Below are positions 43,629 through 53,740 of a stretch of DNA of 64,000 bases, piece after piece (the stretch's first letter is position 1; the number at the start of each line of letters is the position of its first letter). The stretch spans positions 7,760,001-7,824,000 of the forward strand of contig OX621241.1 in assembly GCA_951640165.1 (NCBI GenBank), given 5' to 3'. Below the pieces are notes generated by a model. That model saw nothing but the letters and a program-made list of their open reading frames with translations. It was not told the origin of the DNA and searched no databases. This stretch comes from Pseudoips prasinana (taxonomy: Eukaryota > Arthropoda > Insecta > Lepidoptera > Nolidae). Position numbers and translations under genes: made by a program.

Positions 43629-46025
43629 TTATTGCCGAGTAGATAAAGTGAGATAGTGCTGTTTAACCATATTTTTAAATACGTTATGTGATTGAGCGCG
43701 CCTAATTTGTATTGGCAGCGCATTCCATAAGCGGACAGCTTGTACACTGAAGGATTTATCTGTAAAATTAGTAGAATGCACTGGCATTTTGAGTCGTAAG
43801 TTTTTTGAAGACCGCAAGAGTCGCGAATGAGTTGAGTGAAGAAACTGAAAGCGTTCCTTGAGATAGAGAGGAGTGGATGGATTGAACAGAATACTGTATA
43901 GAAGTGTGACAATGTGAGTATTCCGACGAAGTCTTATGGGCAACCACTTGAGTTTAGTGCGAAATTCAGAGACATGATCATATTTACGCAAACCAAATAT
44001 GAATCGTATGCAGAAGTTTTGAAGTCGCTCAAGTTTATCAAGTTGGTCCTCTGTAAGATCAAGATAGCTGGTGTCACCATAGTCAAGGATAGGGAGAAGC
44101 AAGGACTGCGCAAGTGCAATTTTGGTAGCAGTAGGAAGAAAGTTTCGCAGGCGTCTTAGGGAACTAGCAGAAGCAAACATCTTTCTGCTTACTTCTTGTA
44201 TCTGTGGACCCCAGGAAAGAGTCGTGTCAATATAAATACCTAAATTTTTCACTTTATCAGCGTAAGGTATAACAGTGCCGTTGAAAACGACATGAGGAGT
44301 TTGGGACCAATCAATATTACCAATTTTCCGTGAGCTGCCAACAACAATGACTTGAGACTTTTCTGGGTTAACATTGATGCCATATCTCATGCTCCACTTA
44401 CTTATATGAGATAAGTCTTTGTTAATGACCCTAATGGCTTCCGATAGCTTGTCACAAGGCGTTTGGGTGTATAGTTGGAGATCATCCGCGTAAAGGTGGT
44501 AGGTTGAAGTAAGTTGGTCAGAAATAGCATTTATGAATAAAGCGAAGAGCAAAGGAGATAAAACGCCACCCTGTGGTACACCAGCAGTAGTATCACACCA
44601 AGAAGAGAAATAATCTTCTATGCGAACTCGCTGCCGACGTCCAGACAGGTAACTGCGAAACCAGTCAATTACCGTTGGAGATATGTTAATGGAGCGTAAA
44701 ATGGCCAACAGTATGTCAAAATCTACCGTGTTAAAGGCATTGCTGAAGTCCAACAATGTTAGCACTGTCATATTGCCATTTTCCATGCCTGTCCTGATAT
44801 CTTCCGTAACATTGATCAAGGCTGTGGTCGTACTGTGACCTGGACGAAAAGCGGATTGGTAAGGATTAAGGAGATTGTTCTTGCGAAGGAACACACTGAG
44901 TTGGTTATGGATTAGTCGCTCAAGAACTTTGGATAGAAAAGGAAGTATAGATATTGGACGGTATTCAGAAAGGGACGTGGGATGGGATTTCTTTGGCAAA
45001 GGAATGATTTGTGCGTCTTTCCACATGGATGGGAAGAAACCACTAGAGATGGAAAAATTGAGGATATGGCAGATAATAGGAAGGATTTCGTCAAGGATAG
45101 GTAGGATCATGTTACGGCTAATACAGTCGCTACCAATAGCATTGGATGCTATTGACAATACGCTCTTCTTAACATCACAAGCAGAGAATTGACTAAAGAC
45201 AAAATGTGGATAGTTAGGAGCCGGAAAAGATGATAAATAGTTTAGTGTGCAGGTTTTTACAGTCCTATCAAAGTTGGACGAAGCTGAAAAGTGCTGATTA
45301 AGCAGGTTGAGGTCCAAGTCTTTAGGAATGGTATCTTGTCGTGATTTTCCAACCCCCATAGATTTAAGAAATTTCCATACTTTCGCTGGATCTCCATTTT
45401 GAACAGATTTGTGAATATGCTGGCGTTGTGCATCCCTACACACCTTATTACAGTGATTCCTTATATTGATATATTTATCTCGGTGGTGGTCAGTATTTCT
45501 TAGTTTCATCTTGGTCTTTGCTGTTACTTTCTTATGTAAAAGTACTTTTATGTCATCGGAAAGCCAAGGTGCTGGAAGATGTTTCAATCTGATAGGCCGG
45601 ACAGGAGCATGTTTGTCGTAGATGTTAATAATTATTGACGTAAAAATATCAACTTTCTCGTCAATGCTGTCAGCGTTAAGGAGCGTTGTCCAGTCAATGT
45701 TGCTGGCATCCTTAAGAAGATTAGCAAGGTTCATGCTACCAAAATTGCGTTGCAAGAGAATTTTTGACTTTGCCTTAGGCGGCCGAATTTTGTATGAGAG
45801 GTAGATAAGATCATGATGAGAGAAAGCGTCAGCAGAACATTGTCCATGTTTGGCAACGTGTTGAGAAGAAGAAACAAAAATAAGATCGAGAAGTGAAGGA
45901 GTAGAGTTAGGAAAATTATGTGTAGCATTTAGTGGAAGGATAGATAAGTTATTAGATTCAATAAGAGAGAGAAGGCGAGATGAGCGAAAATCATTCTTCA
46001 AAAGACATGTGTTGAAATCCCCCAT
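43629..46025 (-). CDS. LINE ORF2, main part: endonuclease end, RT, C-terminal domain
   Basis: 798 codons. It starts at MGDFNTCLL (the endonuclease G-D-F-N motif), then SLLDLIFVSS and SHHDLI (the S-D-H position reads S-H-H-D). The RT domain shows EYRPISILPFLSKVLERLI, LLDFSNAFNTVD (motif A), AGVPQGGVLSPLLFALFINA (motif B) and YADDLQLY (motif C, 44481-44492, codon about 512). The C-terminal region ends FKNMVKQHYLTLSTRQ. Its own upstream part lies in another frame (46073-46561). Apart from that shift, the RT appears intact. Confidence 0.9.
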   Translation of the reverse strand: MGDFNTCLLKNDFRSSRLLSLIESNNLSILPLNATHNFPNSTPSLLDLIFVSSSQHVAKHGQCSADAFSHHDLIYLSYKIRPPKAKSKILLQRNFGSMNLANLLKDASNIDWTTLLNADSIDEKVDIFTSIIINIYDKHAPVRPIRLKHLPAPWLSDDIKVLLHKKVTAKTKMKLRNTDHHRDKYINIRNHCNKVCRDAQRQHIHKSVQNGDPAKVWKFLKSMGVGKSRQDTIPKDLDLNLLNQHFSASSNFDRTVKTCTLNYLSSFPAPNYPHFVFSQFSACDVKKSVLSIASNAIGSDCISRNMILPILDEILPIICHILNFSISSGFFPSMWKDAQIIPLPKKSHPTSLSEYRPISILPFLSKVLERLIHNQLSVFLRKNNLLNPYQSAFRPGHSTTTALINVTEDIRTGMENGNMTVLTLLDFSNAFNTVDFDILLAILRSINISPTVIDWFRSYLSGRRQRVRIEDYFSSWCDTTAGVPQGGVLSPLLFALFINAISDQLTSTYHLYADDLQLYTQTPCDKLSEAIRVINKDLSHISKWSMRYGINVNPEKSQVIVVGSSRKIGNIDWSQTPHVVFNGTVIPYADKVKNLGIYIDTTLSWGPQIQEVSRKMFASASSLRRLRNFLPTATKIALAQSLLLPILDYGDTSYLDLTEDQLDKLERLQNFCIRFIFGLRKYDHVSEFRTKLKWLPIRLRRNTHIVTLLYSILFNPSTPLYLKERFQFLHSTHSRLLRSSKNLRLKMPVHSTNFTDKSFSVQAVRLWNALPIQIRRAQSHNVFKNMVKQHYLTLSTRQ

Positions 46026-46072
46026 GACTATGGTGTGACTGTAAGAAGGGAGAACCTTTTCTAGGAGTTTTT

Positions 46073-46561
46073 CTAAAGAGGAGAAAAAATTACTCTTAAA
46101 TATGGGCTATAATATACACCAAGTAAAACTTTGCGATGGTTAAGCTCAACTTCAATAAAAAGATGCTCGCCTGCGTTTGATGGGGGTGGCTGGGCTGACA
46201 TATCCACAATAGAAAAGGATATATTGGTACGCAAATAAATGGCAACCCCGCCACTACCACCACACGCCCGATCATTTCTAATTAGATTGAAGCCAGTGAG
46301 TGAGTATAGCGTTGATGGAAGACATGGCTTGAGCCATGATTCTGAAATGAGTATGGCGTGAATATTCTTACAGTCAAAAGATGCCAGCATATCCGCATAA
46401 TGGTCTGGAATACTCTGGGCATTTATATGAACCACATTGAAATTCTTGGGTACATCAGAAAACTGCGTTATTAAGGTATCTGCTAGGGAAGGTACACTCA
46501 TGAAACTGTCACTATCACTGCAAGAGTAAAAACTTTCATTGTCACTACTGCAATCCGACAT
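46073..46561 (-). pseudogene. LINE ORF2, first part: endonuclease N-terminal region
   Basis: Likely start ATG at 46559-46561 (MSDCSSDNES, serine- and acid-rich leader). Then NFNVVHINAQSI, LISESWLKP (catalytic E motif), RNDRACGGSGGVAIYLR and VLLGVYYSP. The frame ends after a T-rich run near 46085-46092; the continuation to G-D-F-N is in the adjacent frame. A one-base indel in a homopolymer is the simplest explanation. Confidence 0.8.
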
Positions 46562-47046
46562 AATAAATAATATATACAAATATGAGCACTATACAATATA
46601 ATATATATTATAAAATAATAAAAAAACAAAAATACCATCAATTTTGGTTCACCCACCGGCAAGCTTTTACATAATCGCAAAGTATGGCAAAATTTAAACA
46701 CAGAAAAAAAAAAAAAAACATGAATCACACTAAAAATAACAAAATGCATCAGTAGATACTTTAACAAAATTTCCCTGATTAAAAAAACTATAATGTCCAG
46801 TATAAATTTCACGGGGTTAGTAGAAACAAATCCCGTGCTAACAATTGTAAATAAAGACTATGGAACGCAACTGTCGTTTGACAAGTGTTTTGACACTTAG
46901 GTCACGTTATGTCACTTGAAAAATAATAAAATGTTAACTAACCTACGCTGAGCGAATTGCTATTAAATTGTGTGAATTTAATGGACGGTACAACATGCAG
47001 AAGACAAATAAACAAGAAAAATGTATAAGCTTGATGGAAAAAGTTA

Positions 47047-47760
47047 CTACTTTTTAGCAGCCGCTAACCGCTTAGTTTTCGACACCACCTTTGCCGGGGC
47101 AGCTGGCGCAGGTTTTGATGCAGATGTGTATTCTTGGGCGATATTATCTACATCAGATACAGACTGGATACGATGTCGCTTCTCATCACCGCCAACAACG
47201 TATATATCGCCATTTTTAGTGAAACACGAAGCCACACCAATTTTCTGCCTCGCGTAACAGAAAATCCTATGACGCGACGCCGTTAAAAACTCTGACATTG
47301 TGGTACCTGAGCCCTTGAGTTTTGTCTTCCCGAACCACAACTGGTCCCGTAGCGCCATATCATTTATTTTGAAGAGGATAGGTCGCGGCTTCTTAGATGC
47401 AGTGTTACGCCCCATCCTATGGCAGCGCTTGATGTCAGATGAACTAAAATCGGTGATTTTCAATTGATCCTGCACTATGCTCACAATCACGGCAGGGATG
47501 TCCTCGTTCTTCTCTTCCTTGACACCGTGAAGCAATAACATCTTACGGCGGCCTCTCATCTCTAAGCGATCTGCATCCCGCGCGAGAGCATTGACTTGTT
47601 GCTGTAAGCCATCAAAAAGCTGAAGAACTACATCCTGGAATGCTGTAAAACGTCTAGCCAGTCCTGTCTTATCCGGGGTAACCTCACGTTCAGCACGAAA
47701 GTCTGCCATTTGCTTCAATAGAACTTCCCTCAGATCTGTGATGGCCTTGATGGTGTCCAT
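47047..47760 (-). CDS. LINE ORF1 RNA-binding protein
   Basis: 237 codons from an ATG at 47760. An N-terminal helical stretch (about residues 1-75, with FQDVVLQLFDGLQQQVNALA, coiled-coil-like) is followed by MRGRRKMLLLHGVKEEKNED and IKRCHRMGRNTASKKPRPIL. The latter matches the RRM-like region and the 'R-x-G' signature of L1-type ORF1 proteins. A basic Ala/Pro/Lys tail (PAPAAPAKVVSKTKRLAAAKK) ends it. Such proteins coat the element RNA and chaperone target-primed reverse transcription. The frame is intact. Confidence 0.85.
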   Translation of the reverse strand: MDTIKAITDLREVLLKQMADFRAEREVTPDKTGLARRFTAFQDVVLQLFDGLQQQVNALARDADRLEMRGRRKMLLLHGVKEEKNEDIPAVIVSIVQDQLKITDFSSSDIKRCHRMGRNTASKKPRPILFKINDMALRDQLWFGKTKLKGSGTTMSEFLTASRHRIFCYARQKIGVASCFTKNGDIYVVGGDEKRHRIQSVSDVDNIAQEYTSASKPAPAAPAKVVSKTKRLAAAKK

Positions 47761-47873
47761 AGTGTAGACGATTATATTGTGCTTTTAAACTGAAGATAAT
47801 GCTTGTCTGGTAGGTGAATAATGTTATCTTACTTTTATGAACATTAAATACTTATAATTACTGATTGTATTAA

Positions 47874-48954
47874 TTAAATTCCAATTTAAACATGCAGAGC
47901 AAAATAACCTGTGTGTCTCTGTTAATGTTTTCTAAGTTACCAATAGGTTTAGGTTTAGTTGAAGTAATATAATTTTTAGTTTTATTATTATTCTCATAAG
48001 TATTTTTTGTAGTTGTAAAATTTGTAAGTGTATTGTTTTTGTTATAATATAAGGATTCAAGTAAATCTGCTTTGTTTGTTAAAAATTTCATATAATTTTT
48101 TAAATTGGGAAAACTATCTAAATTATTTTTAAATTCTTCCCATTCACGATAGGTGACTGAGTCCAATTTCTTAGACATCATGTATATAATTAATGTGTCC
48201 CAATGTTCAGTAGGCTGATTAAGCGTTTGAAGGGCTCTTAAATTTTTATTTGTCACATCAATCATGTTGCGTATTGAGCTACAGGATTCTTTATGAATCT
48301 GTTCAAAATTAAATAAACCCTGCACATGATTATTAATGAGCAGCCTCTCATTATTGTACCTCTCGATCAATAACTGCCAGGCTATATTGTAATTTGTTGA
48401 TTTTAAATCTATACTTTTTATTACCAAGGATGCGCTGCCAGTTAATGCAGCACGAAGGTAGTGAAATTTGTTTATGTCTTGAATACTATTGTTATTGTGA
48501 ATAAGGGAAATATACGTATCTCGGAATTCAAGCCAGTGCTGATAGTCCCCGTTGAAGTGAGGCAAGGCTATCTTAGGTAGCCTGATGAAGTCGTGCTTGC
48601 AGCCAGAGCCGTGGGTATAGTCGTCTAAAGCAGCAGACAGGAGCGCGGGCGGAGGGGCAGGCGTGGGGGCGAGCAGTGCCCTTGCACGGGCCACCATTGC
48701 GTGATACTGCGACTCGAACTGTTCTCGGCATACATGTCGTCCGTATTCTCGGACAACAGCTCCAGCTCACTCTGTAACACGTCGAATTCCGTATACAGCT
48801 TTTCTAATAAAATGACGCGGCCATTTAATTCAGCCGTTTGAAAATTATCTAAATCTGAACTAGGTAACAATTTTAAAAAGTTTCCAAAATGTGTAAGTTT
48901 CGCTTTGAAGCCACCACGCCTCTTAATTAGTTCCTTTAATTTTGCGTCGGACAT
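47874..48954 (-). pseudogene. BEL gag
   Basis: The first frame starts at ATG 48954 (MSDAKLKELIKRRGGFKAKL, typical of BEL/Pao gag openings) and runs to about 48727. There a frameshift (1-nt loss or 2-nt gain near GCCGAGAACAG) moves coding to the frame 47874-48697. That frame has LPKIALPHFNGDYQHWLEFR and DTYISLIHNNNSI (the DUF1759-like capsid region), LLIERYNNERLLINNHVQ and WEEFKNNLDSFPNLK. The zinc knuckles follow on the other side of the LINE insertion. Gag would package the element RNA; here it cannot be made full length. Confidence 0.9.
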
Positions 48955-49582
48955 AATGGAGGGCAGTTTATAAGGCAGTGGAAGAGAAAAGGAAAAAAAT
49001 AAATGCTAACCACGTTAAAGAACAAAAGAAATAACTAAATTACCTATAAACTATAAAAATACGCGGCAAAGCTAACGGTAAACCAGCTGTTGCGCAGTGA
49101 ATGGCTCAGGTATGCGAACCCGTTTGGTAGGTAACACACACTTCGATCGCTAATGAGCTTGTGTACGTCTTTAGCAGCGATGACAAAAGAATGCGTTAAG
49201 CAAACAAAGGAATGCGAACAGGTAATAAGATTAAATTTTAATAGAATGAAAGAAGAAAGAAACATGTAATGAATATTATTTTCATATGATTGTGCTCGCT
49301 AATGTATATGTATATGTAAAAAGCAAGCTTGAAGAAGAAATCAACTATGCCTGATCTGTATATAGCACTATCTTAAATTCCTGGAAGACATGAAATAAGA
49401 TAGGATATAAAGGATATCGGAACGAACTCACTCAGTATGTTACCACTCAGCTCCGTCTGGGTAGACACGTCCTTGAAAGTCCTCTACGGCGTCGTATGTT
49501 GCCGTGTCGGGCGGTCGGTCCAAAGTCCACGGGCGGATAAGCGCAGCTTCCAAGACGGCTATCTTCTTTCTCGAAGGACCAC
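48955..49582 (-). other. BEL 5' leader
   Basis: 628 nt between the 5' LTR and the gag ATG, with a possible primer-binding site at its start (element-sense TGGTCCTTCGAG). Long for a leader but without a convincing open frame. Confidence 0.6.
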
Positions 49583-49831
49583 TGTTTGAGTGCCAAGCTC
49601 CAGTTGTGCTTCTGGGGGTCTCGGCTAATAAATAAAACTAATCTCCGATATATAAAAACTGTATTATAACTAGTTCAAAGATAGTAAGTAGCCGCGTTGC
49701 TTGCGCTGAGTCTTGAGAGCGAATCCCCGCTGTAGCACGACGGCCGGTTAGCGAGGTGGGGGAGGACGTTGAAGGTCAGCGGACCGGTCGGAGGCGCGAG
49801 CGCAGCGCCGCCTGCTGTGATGTCCGGAACA
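49583..49831 (-). repeat. BEL 5' LTR
   Basis: 249 bp, one base different from the 3' LTR. CATAG target duplicate at 49832-49836. Confidence 0.95.
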
Positions 49832-50186
49832 CATAGCGAATACAACGCTGGTCAATTCGGTGAAACTGAAGGTTTTTACAAGAAACTCTCACTCTTGTAA
49901 AAACTCTTATTCTTGTAAAAACTTATAACAATAGACCAAAAATAATTCAAATTCAGAGAAGAATTTAAATGGATTTAACAAATGTTAGCTTAGTCTGGGG
50001 CTCGAGGTAGTATCGAGGTTACCACTAATCAAAGTCGAGTTTTTGTATGAATGTTACGCAATTTCTATGAATCTATTTTAAGATTTCTTTTCTTCGATAT
50101 ACAGAACTCATTATAAAAAAATGTATATGGATACCAATCCGATTTTTGTTTAATACGAACGAATTCTATAATAATAATAACCTAGG

Positions 50187-50304
50187 ACATTATTTACACA
50201 CGGCCATCTGATCCCAAACTTAGAAAAGCTTGTACTATGGAAACCAGATAACAGATATATAACTATACCACTTTTCTTTTGTAAATAAATACTTATATAG
50301 ATAA
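50187..50304 (-). repeat. SINE 3' portion, antisense (copy B)
   Basis: ACACACGGCCATCTGATCCC, CTATGGAAACCAGATAAC and ACTTATATAGATAA; equivalent to 16895 in A and 57405 in C. Confidence 0.7.
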
Positions 50305-50512
50305 CTAGCTGTGCCCCGCGGTTTTACCCGCGTTAAATTTTATAAATTATCATAGCTTCTCCCCTGTAGGTGATAGCGTGATAATATGTAGCCCATATGT
50401 TGACCCGACCTCTTAATAATATTAATGCAAAATTTGAAGTAAATCCATGCAGTACTTTTTGAGTTTAGCCCGGACATACATACAGACAAACAGACACAGA
50501 CAAAAATTCTAA
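50305..50512 (-). mobile_element. Helitron-like repeat inside the SINE (copy B), truncated
   Basis: CTAGCTGTGCCCCGCGGTTT, ACCCGCGTTAAATTTTATAA and CCATGCAGTACTTTTTGAGT. It is inserted after A (AGATAA|CTAG), as Helitrons do. In C the full copy runs to 57840 and the SINE resumes; in A only a stub remains. Confidence 0.65.
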
Positions 50513-50734
50513 TCAACAACGCCTTTACCGATTTGGCTAATTTTGGTCTTGAATTATTCGTGGAAGTCCAGAGAAGGTTTGTACGTAGAGAGACAATTAA
50601 AAAAAGTCTTGAATAAGTGTAAAATCAACATCTTTTAGCAATTTAAAATATTTTTTTGTTTGAATAAATGAACTTAATAATCATTTTTTTATTACTATGC
50701 CTTATTCGTAGCGAAGCACGTACCGGGCCGCTAG
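50513..50734 (+). repeat. Second CTAGT-ended repeat, copy B only
   Basis: AATCAACAACGCCTTTACCG up to CGTAGCGAAGCACGTACCGG then GCCGCTAG|T. The 'GCGAAGCACG..CCGGGCCGCTAGT' end is a Helitron-like terminus of another subfamily. Confidence 0.5.
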
Positions 50735-51246
50735 TATACTATAACTACTAATTTATACTATAACTACTAATTGTAGTGTATGCATTGCAGTTATTGATGA
50801 AATACACATAATCCACTGGTAGTTTAGTGAGTTGAGTTTCTAATGTCGAAAACTGACAATGCAGCAATGGAGAAACCAAAAATAGTTTTTCTAGTGTCAC
50901 ACATTTTCACATTTTTTTTATGCCATATTTTATGTCGGAACTTTTGACAAGTGTCACGCCAGTTCCATCATACCACAAACCAACTTACATCTAACATATT
51001 AACACTTTTAGCATGATACAATAATACTAAGTACGTAAATTACACAGCTCATACAACATTTTGGCTTCACGTGATATGGGTGCACATTTATTTATTTAGC
51101 ACACCAACAGAATAATTACATGGAAACAATACCACTAAGTAACTACCCAACTTACAGATATACATGGCATTGATTGTGATGACATTTAAATTTAAGATTC
51201 ACAAAGAAAATTCGTTTAAATTTAATATGACTAATATTATTCAAGT

Positions 51247-51353
51247 GTGTGGTGACGGCGAAGAATGTCATCACCCCATCTCATCCCTTGGGGAGAGTAG
51301 AAATCGTCGCAATACTTACCAGAGAACGGGCAACAGCGTTTTTAGGGTTCCGT
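51247..51353 (+). repeat. CATCCCATCTCATCCC repeat (copy B)
   Basis: GTGGTGACGGCGAAGAATGT and TCATCACCCCATCTCATCCC. It shares with A, but not C, the shortened form AATCGTCGCAATACTTACC, and it resumes at 51948 (CTGTGTACTTTGACC). Confidence 0.7.
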
Positions 51354-51939
51354 AGCCATATGGTAAAAAACGGAACCCTTATAGATTCGTCATGTTTGTC
51401 TGTCTGTCTGTCTGTCCGTCCGTATGTCACAGCCACTTTTTTCCGAAACTATAAGAGCTGTACAGTTGAAACTTAGTAAGTAGATGTATTCAGTGAACCG
51501 CATTAAGATTTTTACACAAAAATAGAAAAATGATTTTGGGGGGTCCCCATACATAGAACTGAAACTCAAAAAATGTTTATTCATCGTACCCATACATGTG
51601 GGGTGTCTATGCATAGGTCTTCAAAAATGATATTGTGTTTTCTAATATCATTTTTTGCTAAACTGAATAGTTTGCGCGAGAGACACTTCCAAATTGGTAA
51701 AATGAGTGTCCCCCCCCCCCCCCCTGTAACTTCTAAAATAAGAGAAATATAAAACTAAAAAAGTATATAATGTACATTACCATGCAAACTAACAACGAAA
51801 ATTCGTTTGAACGAGAGCTAGCAAGTAGTTTTTTTTAATACGTAACAAATAGTAAACCGCAATTTGCTTTCATTTAATCAACTGAAATACTTGCTGCTAC
51901 GGAACCCTTCATGGGCGTGTCCGACTCGAACTTGGCCAG
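51354..51939 (+). mobile_element. GGGTTCCGTAGC repeat (copy B)
   Basis: AGGGTTCCGTAGCCATATGG through poly(C) at about 51711-51725 to ATGGGCGTGTCCGACTCGAA and CTTGGCCAG. Same insertion site as A 17892; here without the MITE. Confidence 0.75.
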
Positions 51940-51987
51940 TTTTTTTTCTGTGTACTTTGACCATCATACTGCGATCGCCAACCCAAT

Positions 51988-52125
51988 CATCAGCCGAAAG
52001 ACGCCCACAGCTGGCCGAAAGCCTCCCCCAAAGATCTCCACAATTGCCGGTCTTGTATTACCCGCATCCAACGACTTCTAGCAAATATCACAAGATCAAA
52101 GGTCCTTCTTGGCAGTACATATTTT
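51988..52125 (-). repeat. RTE 3'-end fragment, antisense (copy C left edge)
   Basis: CATCAGCCGAAAGACGCCCA, CCCCCAAAGATCTCCACAAT and CATCCAACGACTTCTAGC; equivalent to 6208-6350. Confidence 0.75.
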
Positions 52126-52394
52126 AGATCTTTTACTTAGAAGTTTGAATATTTAGCTTCTCCAAGGAATTTTACATAAACTAGACACTGAACTGCGAAC
52201 GTGTTTAATACCTTCACATGTTCTGCATAAAATGTTTATTGACAGACATACAGACAACAGAATCATCATGTAAGGTTCTCGTTTACCGAATAGACTTAAT
52301 CAACATTTTTAGAAGAAATACTCGCATCCTAACCAATTCCCGTTTATCTAGCATCTACTTTCACCGACGTTCGGTAAATTAATTTCAGTATATA

Positions 52395-52525
52395 CAGACA
52401 GCACATCCAGCTACCCCAATCTGTCAAGTTTCTTTTACAGATTTTCAACTTTATCACATAAGCTTAAGGTTCACTTTCAATTGGGGATATTTGACAGATT
52501 GGGTAGCTTGATGTGCTGGCGTCTG
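52395..52525. mobile_element. TA-target palindromic MITE, copy 5
   Basis: Equivalent in position to copy 1 (6628-6759), including the same shortened left end CAGACAGCACATCC; it therefore predates the duplication. Confidence 0.85.
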
Positions 52526-52963
52526 TACCTAATTGTGCACTCTGCTGTACAGAGGAGCAGCCGTAACAACAAACCACTCTTCTTGTGTCGGAACATTAGC
52601 CTCGAGCAGACCAATTTCCTAAGGCGGATGCATTCCACAAATAATTATATGCCTGGGTCCAGACTATGTAGTCCCGCAAACTATTGCTGCCCTAGAACAT
52701 TCGTATTCGTACGAGAAACATAGCAACTGCCATGTTTAGTGGTTTTCGACCTTAAGATAAGATAAATACAGTTTAAAACACACTAAATAAAATGGCTCTA
52801 ATTCCTCCGCAATTAAGCACATAGTGTAATCAAACTGTGACTTTTTATTGCTATTGTTCACAAGTTATAGGGTTTTGTTTTATTTTAATGGTTGAGTTGC
52901 TTTGTTCTTAAAAAAGCTTCGATACAAAAAGATCGTTTTCAATAGTACAAATAAATTTATGTA

Positions 52964-53097
52964 CAGACATCAGCACATCAAGCTACCCCATTCCTCAAAT
53001 TTCCCCAATTGAAAATGAACCTTATGCTTGTGTGGTAAAGTTGAAAATCGATAAAAGAAATTTGCCAGATTGGGATAGGTGGATGTGCTGGCGTCTG
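52964..53097. mobile_element. TA-target palindromic MITE, copy 6
   Basis: CAGACATCAGCACATCAAGC...GATGTGCTGGCGTCTG with TA flanks; shared in position with copy B (35097) and absent from A. Confidence 0.9.
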
Positions 53098-53407
53098 TAC
53101 TTTGCTTGCGCATTTCATGCATCTTCGGATTTAAATAGATAATCTTAACGTGTACGTTTAAATATATAAAACTTTCACTTAAATATAACTTTTGTTTTTT
53201 CTGTAATAAGGAAAACCTTGAATTCCCTATTTTGTACGTGGCTAAAACGCTATCCGCGAAAACCAAGAAAAAAGAAACCTCATTCTTTTAGTCTATGGCC
53301 TGTCGCCATTTTAAGAAGCGCGTGCATAGAAAAGCAGATACAATTTTCCCGCCATTGTGAAAATTTATTGACAACTCGTTTTCACTGTTCAAATTATAGT
53401 TATTTTT

Positions 53408-53578
53408 CATTGACCTGTATGCATTTTACTAGACGCGCAATCCCATATTGAGAATTTGCTCACTGAGTTGCAGCGCGGGCAATTTTGGCCGCCGCGCCCG
53501 CGCCTCTCACCTCGCGCGCCGGACTGGGACAGAGTTTTTATTCGAAACAGCGTGTCTGGTTATACATATAAGTCAATG
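53408..53578. mobile_element. hAT-like MITE, 171 bp, copy C only
   Basis: The 8-bp target TTATTTTT is duplicated at 53400-53407 and 53579-53586, and A (7499-7509) shows the single copy. The inverted ends are CATTGACCTGTATG and the complement of ATACATATAAGTCAATG (CATTGACTTATATG). An 8-bp duplication and CA-start fit the hAT superfamily. The interior is strikingly GC-rich (GCCGCCGCGCCCGCGCC). Confidence 0.85.
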
Positions 53579-53629
53579 TTATTTTTAGTACTATTTTCTT
53601 CACAGTGTGTTGACAAACGTCGTATGATA

Positions 53630-53733
53630 CACGTGTGTATTGATGATTACCGTCCTCAGCACTTTTAAGACCCTAACCTAACGGCTCGGGTCTCAATGGC
53701 GCCTCAGCGGTAATCACCAATATAACACACTTG
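53630..53733. mobile_element. 104-bp TA-target fold-back element, copy C
   Basis: Same as 7553 and 35586. Its right flank was later hit by the MITE at 53741. Confidence 0.5.
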
Positions 53734-53740
53734 TCTTGTA

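Larger units (their letters stand above)
43248..47873 (-). mobile_element. Full-length two-ORF LINE inserted in the BEL gag region
   Basis: Flanked by TTAA (43244-43247 and 47874-47877), and it interrupts the BEL gag zinc-knuckle region with the reading frame matching across the two sides. It has a 5' untranslated region of about 110 nt, ORF1 (47047-47760), a 465-nt spacer, ORF2 (43629-46561) and a 3' end with CAATAAAGTGTAC then (TTC)n. About 4.6 kb. I place it in the CR1/L2 group by RT wording and short-repeat tail; the clade is an inference. It is younger than the BEL insertion. Confidence 0.9.
38863..49831 (-). mobile_element. BEL/Pao LTR retrotransposon, split by a LINE
   Basis: Two 249-bp LTRs (38863-39111 and 49583-49831) differ at one base that I can find. 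They begin TGTTCCGGAC and end CTCAAACA in element orientation (TG...CA). CATAG is duplicated at 38858-38862 and 49832-49836, and copy C (57045-57065) shows the empty site. After the 5' LTR, element-sense TGGTCCTTCGAG begins one base in and could be the tRNA primer site. Before the 3' LTR is a short purine run (GGGGAATA). Gag is at 47870-48954 and pol at about 39140-43245, with the LINE at 43248-47873 in between. It moved recently, but this copy is inactive. Confidence 0.95.
34912..51985. repeat. Segmental duplication copy B (split by a BEL element)
   Basis: Collinear with A from 7013 to about 18685, with the BEL element inserted at 38863-49831. It begins at CACACTTGTCCATAAAATGG (A 7013) and stops at GCGATCGCCAACCCA (51985), directly against the start of copy C. 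Non-repeat parts (35240-35580, 35690-35885, 37030-37400, 37660-38860, 49836-50186, 50735-51245) contain only AT-rich noncoding-looking sequence shared with A and C. Confidence 0.9.

Noticed and set aside
45622..45804. Plus-strand open frames opposite the LINE and BEL coding regions
   Set aside because: They are shadows of the minus-strand ORF2, gag and pol frames and have no motifs.
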